Counted from the first letter of the stretch, positions 41,669 through 51,758 are shown. The stretch is DNA of 64,000 nt from Salegentibacter holothuriorum (GCF_900168045.1 NZ_FUYY01000002.1:744001-808000), one strand, 5' to 3'. The notes: generated from the letters alone by a model not told the origin. Made by a program: numbers and translations.

Positions 41669-42643
41669 ATGTATATTGAGTCTAAATTAAAAGAAGTTGA
41701 TAAAACACTGTTTTCTCTAGATCTTTCAGGCGAAAGTGAATCGAATATAGTCCAGGAGGAGGTGACCAGGCATTCACTTTCCTGGTTTAAAGCAAAAATT
41801 AAAATTCAATATGCTAGGGGAATATTTATTGTAGACACACACTTTGAGAATGATAAAGATTTGACAGATATCTTTAGAATTCAGGGAGACTATATTCAAA
41901 TATCCTATTTAGGAAAAGGAGATTCATATTTAATTTCTTCCAAAAAGAATAAACTAATAGGAATGGGGCGAATTAATTGTTGTTATGACTGTGATACTAT
42001 CACTACTATTAAAATGCCTGCAAATAAACCTACCCATTACCAGGCGATCTTTCTTTCCAAAACTTATTACTTACAGTTACTGAAGGAGGAAGCCTGGATA
42101 ACCGATACTACTTTTTATAAGCATATTATTAATGGAGATCCGTTAAAATGGGGAGCCTGTAAGTTACCTATAGATTATAGTCTATATCATATTTTAGACG
42201 AAGTAACACGAGGAGATTGGAAGAAGGATTTTAAGAAATACTATTTAGATTTAAGGCTTAAAGAACTATTTCTTTCTTTACATCTATGCCAGGAGGATGC
42301 GGCGAAAGCAATGGGTGCGGGTTTAAGTGAGGCACAGTTGGAGAAGATAAAGACCGCCCATGCTTATTTATTGGAAAATTTTTGTAATCCGCCTACTATT
42401 AAAGAGCTGTCCAGGATAGTGCTTTTAAACGAACTTCAATTAAAGAGAGACTTTAAAAGAATTTTTGGAAAAACAATAAGAAGTTTCATTATTGAGCTGC
42501 GTATGCAGAAAGCAAAAAGTTTAGTGGGGAAACATACTGTAAGTGAAATGGCCGGAATTTTAGGCTATAGAAGCGTTCCGCATTTTATACATACTTTTAA
42601 AAAGTACTACGGATATACTCCAGCTCAAGGAATGAATCAGTAA
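41669..42643 (+). CDS. AraC-family transcriptional regulator
   Basis: A 324-residue regulator with the AraC/XylS double HTH at the C-terminus (about 225-324): LLENFCNPPTIKELSRIVLL and ELQLKRDFKRIFGKTIRSFI, then MAGILGYRSVPHFIHTFKKYYGYTPAQ. The N-terminal 200 residues are a sensing domain with no recognised family and a CCYDCD cluster. Its position divergent to a TonB/DUF4374/PepSY siderophore operon matches PchR-type regulators, which bind the ferric siderophore and activate its receptor. Whether it senses iron-siderophore is inferred. Confidence 0.9.
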   Translation: MYIESKLKEVDKTLFSLDLSGESESNIVQEEVTRHSLSWFKAKIKIQYARGIFIVDTHFENDKDLTDIFRIQGDYIQISYLGKGDSYLISSKKNKLIGMGRINCCYDCDTITTIKMPANKPTHYQAIFLSKTYYLQLLKEEAWITDTTFYKHIINGDPLKWGACKLPIDYSLYHILDEVTRGDWKKDFKKYYLDLRLKELFLSLHLCQEDAAKAMGAGLSEAQLEKIKTAHAYLLENFCNPPTIKELSRIVLLNELQLKRDFKRIFGKTIRSFIIELRMQKAKSLVGKHTVSEMAGILGYRSVPHFIHTFKKYYGYTPAQGMNQ

Positions 42644-42654
42644 TTATAAGGCAT

Positions 42655-42681
42655 AAAAAAAGCCGCTATAAAAGCGGCTTT
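42655..42681 (-). terminator. Terminator of the cold-shock gene (also seen by the AraC gene)
   Basis: Stem AAAGCCGC (42659-42666) and GCGGCTTT (42674-42681) with a seven-base T-run only on the minus strand. Confidence 0.8.
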
Positions 42682-42706
42682 CAAGTTCTTGAAATAGGAT
42701 AATATA

Positions 42707-42901
42707 TTATTCTATAACGCGTACTTCAGCAGCGTTAACTCCTTTTCTTCCTTCTACTTCAACGTACTCAACTTTATCACCTTCGTTCAAGCTTTCGCCA
42801 TCTAAACCAGTAATGTGTACGAAGATGTCTCTTCCTGTTTCGTCGTTGGTAATGAATCCGTATCCTTTAGACTCATTGAAAAATTTAACTGTACCTTCCA
42901 T
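42707..42901 (-). CDS. Cold-shock protein (CspA family)
   Basis: A 64-residue single OB-fold RNA chaperone. RNP1 is KGYGFITND and RNP2 is DIFVHI, with the start MEGTVKFFNESKGYGF. It binds single-stranded RNA and melts secondary structure. The leader is short (about 25 nt), unlike the long leaders of cold-regulated cspA in E. coli. The promoter is the best-formed one on this strand, so it is probably strongly expressed. Confidence 0.96.
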   Translation of the reverse strand: MEGTVKFFNESKGYGFITNDETGRDIFVHITGLDGESLNEGDKVEYVEVEGRKGVNAAEVRVIE

Positions 42902-42932
42902 TGTAATAATAAAATAAATAATTAATAAAGGA

Positions 42933-42961
42933 CAAAGTTAGTACAATATTATTGAAGACAA
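42933..42961 (-). promoter_or_regulatory. Promoter of the cold-shock gene (TTG-N18-TAACTTTG)
   Basis: On the minus strand, TTG (plus 42959-42961), an 18-bp spacer and TAACTTTG (plus 42933-42940) match both Bacteroidota consensus elements. Confidence 0.65.
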
Positions 42962-43006
42962 TGCAATAATATCAATTTTCTTTTGAAAGTATTCTAAAAC
43001 AAGCAC

Positions 43007-43246
43007 TTAATCGATGCCTTTATCTTTCATCCTATCCATGTTTTCTTTAGTGAGAGTGTAGTCTTGGAGACGTTTTCCTTTCCATCTCACGTAGAGGAAA
43101 ATAGGCATTAAAATAAATGCGCTTGCCAAAACAGCAAGGCCAATTATCTGGTCTCCTAGCAAAACATTCTCAAAAGTGCGGTAATAAAACCCCACTCCAA
43201 TGGCAATTAGTATTAATATTCCTAAGATCTTTAAAACAGTATTCAT
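43007..43246 (-). CDS. Small two-helix membrane protein
   Basis: A 79-residue protein with two hydrophobic helices (TVLKILGILILIAIGVGFYY and LAVLASAFILMPIFLYV) and a charged C-terminal tail (MDRMKDKGID). No family recognised. It starts 4 bp after the ClC gene stop and is clearly in the same operon, so an accessory role for the channel is possible but unproven. Confidence 0.75.
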   Translation of the reverse strand: MNTVLKILGILILIAIGVGFYYRTFENVLLGDQIIGLAVLASAFILMPIFLYVRWKGKRLQDYTLTKENMDRMKDKGID

Positions 43247-43250
43247 AGCA

Positions 43251-45041
43251 TTAAACAGTTACTTCTATTAATTTTTGACGGTAAGCGGTGAGTAGTTTAG
43301 ATTTTGAAATAAACCCAACGTACTTTCCATCTTCAACAACCGGTAAATTCCAGGCATTTGTTTCCTGAAATTTTCGCATCGTATCTTTGGGTCGGTCCTT
43401 TCTAAGATCAATAACTGTGGGAGCCCTTTGCATGACATCGCTTACCTTAACCTCGTCATACATTTTTTGGTCAAACATTATTGGCCTTATATCATCTAAA
43501 AGTATAATTCCTAAAAAGTTACGATCTTCATCTATAACGGGAAAAAGATTTCGGGAAGATTTTATAACCCCTTTATGAATAACGTCGCCAAGATTCATAT
43601 CAATATTAAGGGTGATAAAGTTTTTTTCTATAATCTGTTGAATATTCATTAGGGTTAAAACCGCCTGGTCTTTATTGTGTGTTAATAAATCTCCACGCTT
43701 TGCGAGCTCCATAGTATATACAGAATGCGGTTGAAATTGGTTGGTGATCATAAACGATATCGCAGCAGTAATCATCAACGGAACAAAAAGTTCGTAGCCG
43801 CCGGTAAGTTCTGCGATAAGGAAAATTGCGGTGAGGGGTGCATGCAAAACCCCGGCCATTAAACCGGCCATGCCTACCATGGTAAAGCTACTTACTGAAA
43901 TTGGATTTCTTAGAATCCCCAGGTTATTTACAATTAATGCAAAACAATGTCCCATGGCGCTTCCCATAAATAATACCGGGGCAAAAATACCGCCAACACC
44001 ACCTGCGCCAAAAGTTAGCGAGGTAGCAAAAATTTTAAAGATTACAAGCCCTGCGAGCAGGATAATTACAATCCATATATTATCAAGATACTCGTTAAAA
44101 AAATTTGTACCCAGGGCGTTAATGTAATCCTCTGCAAGGAGGTTGTTTATCACATTATAGCCCTCACCATAGAGGGGAGGAATTAAATAAATGAGAACCC
44201 CAAGGCCGAGACCTCCCAGTAATAATCTATAAAAAAGGGAATCTATCTTTTTAAAAGCATCACCTATTTTAAAATAAATATGGGTGAAGTACATAGAACA
44301 ACCGGCGGCAAGAACGCCCAGGATTATGTAAAAAGGCACTTCGGAAATTGTAAAATTATCCTGAAGATCAAAAGGAAGGATAATCTCAGAGCCAAAGAAA
44401 AAATAAGAGGTGAGTATCGCTGAAACCGAAGCTATAAGCAAGGGGACCATGGAGATTAGAGTAAGATCCAGGCTAAATACTTCAATAGCAAAAATAATGG
44501 CTGCAATAGGCGCTTTAAAGATGGAAGACATAGCTCCTGCAGCCGCACATCCTATTAATAAGGTGCGGGAGCTTTGATTCATCTTAAAAAAACGGGAAAT
44601 ATTTGAGCCCAGGGAAGCACCGGTAGCCACCGTGGGGCCTTCCAATCCAACAGAACCTCCAAATCCAACCGTTAGAGGTGCGGTAATAATTGAGGCGTAC
44701 ATTTGGAAGGAGCGCATAATTCCTTTTCGGCGTGAAATAGCATATAGTGTAGAAGGAATGCCATGACCAATCTTTTTCCTAAGAACCACTTTTATAATAA
44801 ATAGGGTAAGACTTAAGCCAATTAATGGAAAAATAAAATAAAATGCGTGATGATAGTTTACAATAAGATTGCCTTCCAGCAATCGCTGCATAAAGTGAGT
44901 AAGGTTTTTAATCACTACCGCACCCAAGCCAGCAGTAAAGCCAATAATGGCGCTTAATATCATCAAAAATTGTTGATGACTTAAATGCCTATTGCTCCAT
45001 TTGGAAAAGCGTATTAGCAGTTTTGTAGCTTTAGTCCCCAC
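43251..45041 (-). CDS. ClC-type chloride channel/transporter with C-terminal CBS pair
   Basis: A 596-residue anion channel or Cl-/H+ exchanger. The selectivity filter motifs are GSVGLEGP (with the gating Glu) and GGIFAPVLFMG; the helix starting GCAAAGAMSSIFKAPIAAII fits the ClC pore repeat. Residues about 465-590 are two CBS domains (HKGVIKSSRNLFPVIDEDR and VSDVMQRAPTVIDL...NLPVVEDGKYVGFISKSKLL), probably sensing adenine nucleotides. The start is GTG 45041, since the next ATG lies inside the first helix. Confidence 0.93.
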   Translation of the reverse strand: MGTKATKLLIRFSKWSNRHLSHQQFLMILSAIIGFTAGLGAVVIKNLTHFMQRLLEGNLIVNYHHAFYFIFPLIGLSLTLFIIKVVLRKKIGHGIPSTLYAISRRKGIMRSFQMYASIITAPLTVGFGGSVGLEGPTVATGASLGSNISRFFKMNQSSRTLLIGCAAAGAMSSIFKAPIAAIIFAIEVFSLDLTLISMVPLLIASVSAILTSYFFFGSEIILPFDLQDNFTISEVPFYIILGVLAAGCSMYFTHIYFKIGDAFKKIDSLFYRLLLGGLGLGVLIYLIPPLYGEGYNVINNLLAEDYINALGTNFFNEYLDNIWIVIILLAGLVIFKIFATSLTFGAGGVGGIFAPVLFMGSAMGHCFALIVNNLGILRNPISVSSFTMVGMAGLMAGVLHAPLTAIFLIAELTGGYELFVPLMITAAISFMITNQFQPHSVYTMELAKRGDLLTHNKDQAVLTLMNIQQIIEKNFITLNIDMNLGDVIHKGVIKSSRNLFPVIDEDRNFLGIILLDDIRPIMFDQKMYDEVKVSDVMQRAPTVIDLRKDRPKDTMRKFQETNAWNLPVVEDGKYVGFISKSKLLTAYRQKLIEVTV

Positions 45042-45064
45042 TCAAAAAATATTTAAATGAAGAT

Positions 45065-45097
45065 AAAAAAATCCCGATGTGAAACCGGGATTTTTTT
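45065..45097. terminator. Bidirectional terminator between aspS and the ClC gene
   Basis: Stem AAAAAAATCCCG (45065-45076) and CGGGATTTTTTT (45086-45097). T-runs face both directions; on the minus strand it ends aspS. Confidence 0.8.
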
Positions 45098-45177
45098 ATC
45101 AATAATAATTTTATTCAATATTTAAATGCTCCGGAAGCAGATTTAGAACTGAAAAATCATTTTCCATAAATGTCATT

Positions 45178-46938
45178 TTAGCTTTCTACCTGAGTGTTTA
45201 CTTGCAGGTGAAGTTCTTTTAGTTGGGCTTCATCAAGTTTTGCCGGTGCATCTATCATCACATCTCTACCATTATTGTTTTTTGGGAAGGCAATAAAATC
45301 CCTAATGCTTTCCTGGCCACCAAGAATGGCCACCAAACGGTCAAAGCCAAAAGCAAGTCCGCCGTGTGGTGGTGCTCCATATTGGAAGGCATCCATTAAA
45401 AATCCGAATTGTGCTTTAGCTTCTTCTGGGGTGAAACCAAGATAATCGAACATTTTGGCCTGAGTTTCTTTATCGTGAATTCTTATAGACCCCCCGCCAA
45501 TTTCGTTACCGTTTAAAACCAGATCGTAGGCATTGGCACGAACTTCTCCCGGTTTAGAGTCCAGTAATGCAAAATCTTCTTTTTTAGGAGAGGTAAATGG
45601 GTGGTGCATCGCGTGAAAACGTTGGGTTTCTTCATCCCACTCTAAAAGTGGAAAGTCTATAACCCAAAGTGGTGCAAATTCATTAGACTTTCTAAGTCCA
45701 AGTTCGTTACCTAAATGCATTCTTAACGCACTTAGTTGTGTTCTTGTTTTGGCTGCATCTCCAGCCATAACTAAAATAAGGTCTCCGGGTTTTGCTCCTG
45801 TTTCTTTAGCCCAGTCTTGTAAATCTTCTTCTGAATAAAATTTATCTACTGAAGATTTTAAAGTTCCATCTGCATTATATTTTGCCCAAACGAGTCCGTT
45901 GGCGCCAACCTGTGGTCTTTTAACCCAGGATATTAATTTGTCTATTTCTTTTCTGGTAAACGAAGCCGCACCGGGAACCGCAATTCCAACAACTAATTCC
46001 TGCTGATCAAAAACATTAAAACCTTTATTTTTAGCCAGGTCGTTTAATTCGGCAAATTCCATCCCAAATCTAATATCGGGTTTGTCGTTTCCGTATTTTT
46101 TCATCGCTTCGGCATAGGTCATTCTTGGGAATTCTGCTACCTCCACACCATTTATTTCTTTTAATAAATGCCGGGTTAAACCTTCAAAAATGTTTAGAAT
46201 ATCCTCTTGTTCAACAAAAGCCATTTCGCAGTCAATTTGCGTGAATTCCGGCTGCCTGTCTGCTCTAAGATCTTCATCTCTAAAACATTTTACGATCTGG
46301 AAATATTTATCCATTCCGCCAACCATTAGCAATTGCTTAAAGGTTTGTGGTGATTGGGGGAGGGCGTAAAACTGCCCTTCGTTCATTCGGCTTGGGACTA
46401 CAAAATCACGAGCACCTTCAGGAGTAGATTTTATTAAATATGGAGTTTCCACTTCAATAAAATCCTGGTTAGAAAGGTAATTTCTAACTTCCATTCCTAC
46501 TTTATGGCGAAATTTCAGCTTGTTTTTTACCGGATTTCGTCTAATATCAAGGTAACGATATTTCATTCTAAGATCTTCGCCACCATCGGTTTCATCTTCA
46601 ATAGTAAAAGGAGGCGTAAGGGAAGTGTTGAGGATATTAACTTCATCAACTAAAACTTCAATTTCACCGGTTGGAATATTTGTGTTTTTAGATTCACGCT
46701 CAATCACTTTTCCGCTAACCTGAATAACAAATTCCCGACCTAGTTTTTGAGCTTTCTCCATAAGTTCTGTTGAAGAACGTTCTTCATCAAAAATAAGCTG
46801 GGTAATGCCGTAGCGATCGCGTAAATCTACCCAAACCATAAAGCCTTTATCCCTTATTTTTTGAACCCAGCCAGAAAGTTTTACTTCCTTACCAATTGAA
46901 GTTGCATTCAATTCCCCGCAGGTATGACTTCTATACAT
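45178..46938 (-). CDS. aspS: Aspartyl-tRNA synthetase
   Basis: Charges tRNA-Asp (586 residues, the bacterial length). The N-terminal OB-fold reads the anticodon ([24 protein letters not shown]). Class II motif 2 is [18 protein letters not shown] and motif 3 is [15 protein letters not shown]; the bacterial GAD insertion domain lies between them (about 300-400). Flanked by a terminator, transcribed alone. Confidence 0.97.
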   Translation of the reverse strand: MYRSHTCGELNATSIGKEVKLSGWVQKIRDKGFMVWVDLRDRYGITQLIFDEERSSTELMEKAQKLGREFVIQVSGKVIERESKNTNIPTGEIEVLVDEVNILNTSLTPPFTIEDETDGGEDLRMKYRYLDIRRNPVKNKLKFRHKVGMEVRNYLSNQDFIEVETPYLIKSTPEGARDFVVPSRMNEGQFYALPQSPQTFKQLLMVGGMDKYFQIVKCFRDEDLRADRQPEFTQIDCEMAFVEQEDILNIFEGLTRHLLKEINGVEVAEFPRMTYAEAMKKYGNDKPDIRFGMEFAELNDLAKNKGFNVFDQQELVVGIAVPGAASFTRKEIDKLISWVKRPQVGANGLVWAKYNADGTLKSSVDKFYSEEDLQDWAKETGAKPGDLILVMAGDAAKTRTQLSALRMHLGNELGLRKSNEFAPLWVIDFPLLEWDEETQRFHAMHHPFTSPKKEDFALLDSKPGEVRANAYDLVLNGNEIGGGSIRIHDKETQAKMFDYLGFTPEEAKAQFGFLMDAFQYGAPPHGGLAFGFDRLVAILGGQESIRDFIAFPKNNNGRDVMIDAPAKLDEAQLKELHLQVNTQVES

Positions 46939-46963
46939 AATATTCCTAAAATTTTAAGTAGCG

Positions 46964-46971
46964 CAAAAGTA
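46964..46971 (-). promoter_or_regulatory. -7 element of aspS
   Basis: TACTTTTG on the minus strand, an exact TAnnTTTG match, leader about 19 nt. No clear -33. Confidence 0.45.
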
Positions 46972-47110
46972 AGAAGTTCAATTGGGTTTCCCGATATAAT
47001 AGTCTTAGAAAATAACCTTCAATATTCCTGTTTTTATTAAATAGATGATATGTAAGTTACTGGTATACAGTTGCATTTGTTTTCAATGTTAATTTAATGT
47101 TATGCGATTG

Positions 47111-47141
47111 TTGTTTTAAGGTAAAGTTTTAGCTATATTCG
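47111..47141 (+). promoter_or_regulatory. Promoter of the MORN-type gene (TTG-N20-TATATTCG)
   Basis: -33 TTG (47111-47113), a 20-bp spacer and TATATTCG (47134-47141), one mismatch to TAnnTTTG. Confidence 0.45.
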
Positions 47142-47167
47142 TAAAGACAGGATTAAATAAAAAAGTT

Positions 47168-47527
47168 ATGAAGAGGATAAAAAACATATTGATGGCTGCC
47201 GTTTTTACTATTAGTGCAGCTGCTATGGCACAGGAAAGCCCGGAACCAAAATTTGAAAAAGAAGGAGACCTTATAAAAGGAACTTTTTATTATGAAGATG
47301 GAACAGTTAGGCAGCAGGGAACTTATAAAAATGGAGTATTACACGGCGATTGGATAGCTTATGATGCTGAAGGAAAAAAGCAAAGCATGGCTAATTACAC
47401 TGAAGGGGAAAAAACCGGAAAATGGTTCTTCTGGAGTTTAGATAAACTTACTGAAGTAGATTATGATAGTAACCAAATTGCTGAGGTAAATACCTGGAAA
47501 ATAGATAGTGCTTTAGCCGAAAAATAA
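47168..47527 (+). CDS. Exported MORN-repeat-like protein
   Basis: A 119-residue protein with a signal peptide (LMAAVFTISAAAMAQES; cleavage after AMA) and about three MORN-like repeats: IKGTFYYEDGTVRQQGTYK, GVLHGDWIAYDAEGKKQS and GEKTGKWFFWS. In Bacteroidota such short exported MORN proteins have been annotated as toxin-antitoxin components by automatic pipelines, but nothing here supports that. Probably a periplasmic or membrane-associated binding module. Confidence 0.85.
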   Translation: MKRIKNILMAAVFTISAAAMAQESPEPKFEKEGDLIKGTFYYEDGTVRQQGTYKNGVLHGDWIAYDAEGKKQSMANYTEGEKTGKWFFWSLDKLTEVDYDSNQIAEVNTWKIDSALAEK

Positions 47528-47600
47528 TAGCTATATTTCTAACATAAAACTATAAGGCTGTCTGAAAAAGGTGGCTTTTTTGTTTTAAGATTACAGTGTT

Positions 47601-48065
47601 TTAATCTTCCTCTACTGGCATCACATCTATTGGTTCTTCAAAAGCGATAAAAAGAACGCAGGGAGAATCTCCGCATTTGGCAGAATGTGGCTTACCGGCC
47701 GGGCCGTAGGCATAAGTGCCTTCTTTTAAAGTTTGAGATTGCTCACCTTCATAAGTCACTACTAATTCACCAGAGATAAGGACCATTCTTTCTGCCGAGT
47801 TATGGGTGTGTGCCGGGATAAAAGAGTTCGCTGGAACTTTAAAAAAAATGTCGGCATTCTTTTCGGCTGGATTGCCGTGGAGTACTGCAATATAACAACC
47901 TTCTGGCATAAAATGGGGGCAGGGACCCCACTCCAAATTTGAATCACTTTTTGAGAATGAAATTGAATTTTCATAGGTTTCCTGTGCAAAAATTCCGCAG
48001 GTAAAGAAGAATATTAGTAAAAAGGAAATTTTTTTTAATGCGATAAACTGATGTTGTAATTTCAT
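47601..48065 (-). CDS. Exported cupin-domain protein
   Basis: A 154-residue protein with a signal peptide (FLLIFFFTCGIFAQE, cleavage after IFA) and one cupin domain: PAHTHNSAERMVLISGELVVTYE (HxH and E) and YAYGPAGKPHSAKCGDSP (H). Two Cys in each half (CPH...GCY, CGDSPC) may form disulfides after export. The start is ATG 48065, because the in-frame codon at 48074 is GTG and adds no further signal. Substrate unknown. Confidence 0.85.
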   Translation of the reverse strand: MKLQHQFIALKKISFLLIFFFTCGIFAQETYENSISFSKSDSNLEWGPCPHFMPEGCYIAVLHGNPAEKNADIFFKVPANSFIPAHTHNSAERMVLISGELVVTYEGEQSQTLKEGTYAYGPAGKPHSAKCGDSPCVLFIAFEEPIDVMPVEED

Positions 48066-48246
48066 GATTTCCACTTGTGTTTAATAAGGCTTATTATAAA
48101 ATGTTTAATCTATTAAGCTAATTCAATTAAACGGAAAATGAAATAGGGGTATTTCTGTAAAAAGCCAAATGGAGTTATTTTTCTTTCAAAGCAGGATTCT
48201 TTTAGCGGTAGATTTTTGATTCTTTTAGTTTGTGAAAATTCATAAA

Positions 48247-48273
48247 AAAACCCGAAGTAGCACTTCGGGTTTT
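48247..48273 (-). terminator. Terminator of the efflux operon
   Basis: On the minus strand, AAAACCCGAAGTG/CACTTCGGGTTTT-type stem (plus 48247-48273) followed by a T-run. It ends the tetR-tolC-hlyD-RND transcript. Confidence 0.8.
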
Positions 48274-48278
48274 AAAAA

Positions 48279-51200
48279 TTAAGCTTTCGCTTCCAGTTTT
48301 CTTTGTTTTCGCTCTTTGCGTTTGTCGGCGGTTTTTACCTTGGCTCTATTAACCAGGTAAAACATCACCGGTACTACAACCAGCGTAAGGAAGGTAGCAA
48401 ACACCAGCCCGAAGATCACAGTCCAGGCCAATGGCCCCCAGAAGACAACGTTGTCACCGCCAATAAATATTTTTGGATCGTAGTCTATAAACAAACTAAA
48501 GAAATCTATATTCAATCCTACCGCTAGTGGAATTAAACCCAGTACTGTAGTAATTGCCGTAAGTAATACTGGTCTTAACCTGGATTTCCCACCCCTAACA
48601 ATACAATCAAAATACTGTTCACGGGTAAGCAATTCTTCGTCATCTATATTGAATTCCCGTTTTTTACGATCTATAAGGATCTGGGTGTAATCAACCAGAA
48701 CGATGGCGTTATTTACCACAATTCCAGCCAGAGAAATTATCCCCATCATCGTCATAATAATAATGAAATCCATCTGGAAGATGATCAAGCCAAGGAAAAC
48801 TCCCACCAAACTCAATACTACTGCCATTACAATGATAATTGGTTTTGACAGGGAATTAAATTGTGCAACAAGAATAAGCAAGATACCGCCCATAGCGATT
48901 AATAAAGCTTTTAATAGAAAAGCCATATTTTCTTCCTGTTCTTCCTGTTCCCCAGTAAATTCTAAAGTAATATCCTTTGGAAGATCGTAACTTCTTAGTG
49001 CTGTTTTTAACTGGCCTACAATCTCATTACCATTGTAATCCTGAAGCACGTTAGAGTAGAGGGTAATTACCCTTTTTAGATCTTTTCTTTTAATGGAACT
49101 AAAAGAAGAGGAAGATTCTGTAGTTACCAAAGATGAAATTGGCACCTGAATTATTTCGCCTGTGTTCTGGTCTTTGAAAGTGACCGGCTGATTGAATAGT
49201 ACATTTTCATTATAGCGATATTCATCGGCAAATCTCACGTTTATTTCGTAATCATCGTCACCGTCTTTATAGGTAGAAACTTCTTCCCCGTAGATCGCTC
49301 TACGCAAAGTTTGACCTACCTGTGAGGTAGAAACTCCAAGTTGCCCTGCTTTTCTTCGGTCTACTTCTACGCTTAATTCGGGTTTAGATTTGTTTACATC
49401 TATTTTAAGCTCTTCAATCCCGGCTATACTAAGGTCATTAATATAAGTTCGCAGATCTTCGGCTTCCTGTAGCATCTGCTCGTAATCCTCACCTTTTAGT
49501 TCCATATTTATTGGATAACCTGTGGGTGGGCCGGCAGCATCTTTTTCAACAACAATTGAAGCACCCGGGAACCCCTGTACTGCTTCCCTAACTTCAGATA
49601 AAACTTCACTACTGCTCACGCCTCGCCTTTCGGTGAACTCGCGCATAGAGAGTGTAACCTTGGCTTTGTGTGGCATTTCATTTTGTTGTCCCCCATCGGT
49701 CTGAGGGTTCCCAGCGCCTTCTCCAACCTGTGAAATAGCCGACTCTACCATAAAGTTAAAGCCGTCTTCATCTTCATATTGCTCTATAGCTTCAAAGATG
49801 CGCTGCTCAACTTTTTTAGTAAGCTCGTTGGTTTTATGAATATCGGTACCTTGTGGATATTCAATATAGGTGATTACCTGGTTAGGTTCGTTTTCAGGGA
49901 AGAACAAGACTTTTGGTTGTACCAGTCCAATTAATACAAAAGAAAGGAATAGTAAGAGTAAAGTTCCGAAGAAAACTAAATAGGCTTTTTTTCCGCGTAG
50001 CGAAAACTTAAGTGTTTTTTCGTATATATTTTCCATCCATTTAAGGGCGGTATATTGAAAGTAATCTACACCTTTTGAAATAAAATATTTATAGGCCCAA
50101 AGCAAGATAGCCGCGAGGAGTAATATATTTCCGAAGGCTCTAAGTGCACCGGCGTCAATTACAAATCCTATAATTAGCAATAATGCCCCAAAACCTCCAA
50201 GAATAGAACTTACTCTAATAAGTTTTTTCTTAGTGAATTCGCCTTCTTCTGTTTTCATAAACTGGGAAGTAAGCATCGAGTTGACGATCAAGGCTACAAA
50301 AAGAGAAGAACCTAAAACTATAGAAAGTGTAATAGGGAAAATAACCATAAAACTTCCTATAATTCCCGGCCAGAGTCCCAGTGGAAAAAATGCTGCTAAA
50401 GTAGTTGCTGTTGAGGCTATAATTGGCCATGCAATTTCGCCTAGACCTTGCTTGGCTGCCTGTTTTCTAGGCATCCCTTCGTCCATTAATGTATAGACGT
50501 TCTCTACCACTACAATTCCGTTATCTACAAGCATTCCAAGACCCATTACCAGGGCAAAAAGCACCATAGTGTTTAGGGTGTATCCCATACTGGACAGGAT
50601 AATGTAAGAAAGAAACATAGATAGAGGAATAGCAATACCTACAAACAACGCGTTTCTAAACCCAAGGAAGAACATTAAGACCAAAACAACCAGGATTACC
50701 CCAAAAATGATGTTGTTCACCAAATCGTCTACCTGGCTTTTAGTGTTGGTAGAAAGATCGTTGGTAATGCTTACTCCCAGGCTTTCAGGAAGATATTCTT
50801 CCTGTTCTTTTTTTACAATTTCTTTAATCTGGTCTACAGCTTCGATCATATTCTTACCGGCACGTTTTTTTACGTCCAGCATCACTACCGGTTTCCCATA
50901 TTCCCGAGCAAAAGTAGTAGCATCTTTTTCCCTGAAATTGATATCAGCAATGTCTTTAAGGAAGATATTACCGCCATCGGTTTTCACCACAACGTTTTGA
51001 AGTTCTTTAGGATCTTCAATTTCCCCAACAATTCTTATGTTTTTCTGAACCCCGCTGGTAATCACATTTCCACCAGAAATTGTTCTGTTTTCAGCACTAA
51101 CCGCGTTTACAATATCTGAGAAACTAACCTTTGAGGCTGTCATCTTATAGATATCTACCGCGATCTCAACCTCCATTTCTTCAGCACCACGAATACTCGC

Positions 51201-51752
51201 TTCTTTTATCTGCGGAAGCAGCTCAATGCGTTCCTGAAGATATTCGGCATATTCCTTTAATTGCTGAACGGTATAATCTCCCGTGAGGTTAATGTTTAGA
51301 ATAGGCATTTCTTCTGAAATATTAAGGTCGAATACATTAGGTTCTACCTTGGCACCGTTATCTAAAGTAGGCCAGGTAGTTTCGGCTTTTACCATATCTA
51401 CCTTGTCTTTTACTTTTATCTTGGCACTTTCAATTTCAACATCTTCTTCAAACTCTACAATTACCAGCGAATAATCCTGAAATGTGGAAGAAGAAATTTC
51501 TTTTACACCGGCAACATCGTTAAATTCTTCCTCCAGAGGTTCGGTGATGAATTTCTCAACATCTTCGGCCGAGTTTCCGGGGTTTATAGAGCTTACGTAA
51601 ATCTTTGTCTCTACAACCTCAGGAAAAGTTTCCCTTGGCATATTGTAGTAAGACATGAGTCCACCAATCATGATAATGGCGATAATTACATATACCGTCA
51701 TTTTATTATTAATGGCCCAGGACGAAAGCTTAAATTCTTTATCTAAATTCAT
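48279..51752 (-). CDS. RND efflux transporter, inner-membrane subunit (HAE1-like)
   Basis: A 1157-residue proton-driven export pump of the AcrB/HAE1 family, about 100 residues longer than AcrB. The N-terminal helix IVIAIIMIGGLMSYYNMP and the TM4 segment GMLVDNGIVVVENV carry only one of the two proton-relay Asp (AcrB D407/D408 are here D/N). TM10 has GIVVNNAIVLVDY in place of the Lys-containing AcrB motif. Between the halves is an extra hydrophobic pair (LLIIGFVIDAGAL and ILLLAAILLWAYKYF), which explains the length. It is the last gene of the tetR-tolC-hlyD operon, 6 bp after hlyD. Confidence 0.93.
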   Translation of the reverse strand: MNLDKEFKLSSWAINNKMTVYVIIAIIMIGGLMSYYNMPRETFPEVVETKIYVSSINPGNSAEDVEKFITEPLEEEFNDVAGVKEISSSTFQDYSLVIVEFEEDVEIESAKIKVKDKVDMVKAETTWPTLDNGAKVEPNVFDLNISEEMPILNINLTGDYTVQQLKEYAEYLQERIELLPQIKEASIRGAEEMEVEIAVDIYKMTASKVSFSDIVNAVSAENRTISGGNVITSGVQKNIRIVGEIEDPKELQNVVVKTDGGNIFLKDIADINFREKDATTFAREYGKPVVMLDVKKRAGKNMIEAVDQIKEIVKKEQEEYLPESLGVSITNDLSTNTKSQVDDLVNNIIFGVILVVLVLMFFLGFRNALFVGIAIPLSMFLSYIILSSMGYTLNTMVLFALVMGLGMLVDNGIVVVENVYTLMDEGMPRKQAAKQGLGEIAWPIIASTATTLAAFFPLGLWPGIIGSFMVIFPITLSIVLGSSLFVALIVNSMLTSQFMKTEEGEFTKKKLIRVSSILGGFGALLLIIGFVIDAGALRAFGNILLLAAILLWAYKYFISKGVDYFQYTALKWMENIYEKTLKFSLRGKKAYLVFFGTLLLLFLSFVLIGLVQPKVLFFPENEPNQVITYIEYPQGTDIHKTNELTKKVEQRIFEAIEQYEDEDGFNFMVESAISQVGEGAGNPQTDGGQQNEMPHKAKVTLSMREFTERRGVSSSEVLSEVREAVQGFPGASIVVEKDAAGPPTGYPINMELKGEDYEQMLQEAEDLRTYINDLSIAGIEELKIDVNKSKPELSVEVDRRKAGQLGVSTSQVGQTLRRAIYGEEVSTYKDGDDDYEINVRFADEYRYNENVLFNQPVTFKDQNTGEIIQVPISSLVTTESSSSFSSIKRKDLKRVITLYSNVLQDYNGNEIVGQLKTALRSYDLPKDITLEFTGEQEEQEENMAFLLKALLIAMGGILLILVAQFNSLSKPIIIVMAVVLSLVGVFLGLIIFQMDFIIIMTMMGIISLAGIVVNNAIVLVDYTQILIDRKKREFNIDDEELLTREQYFDCIVRGGKSRLRPVLLTAITTVLGLIPLAVGLNIDFFSLFIDYDPKIFIGGDNVVFWGPLAWTVIFGLVFATFLTLVVVPVMFYLVNRAKVKTADKRKERKQRKLEAKA

Positions 51753-51758
51753 TGTAGC

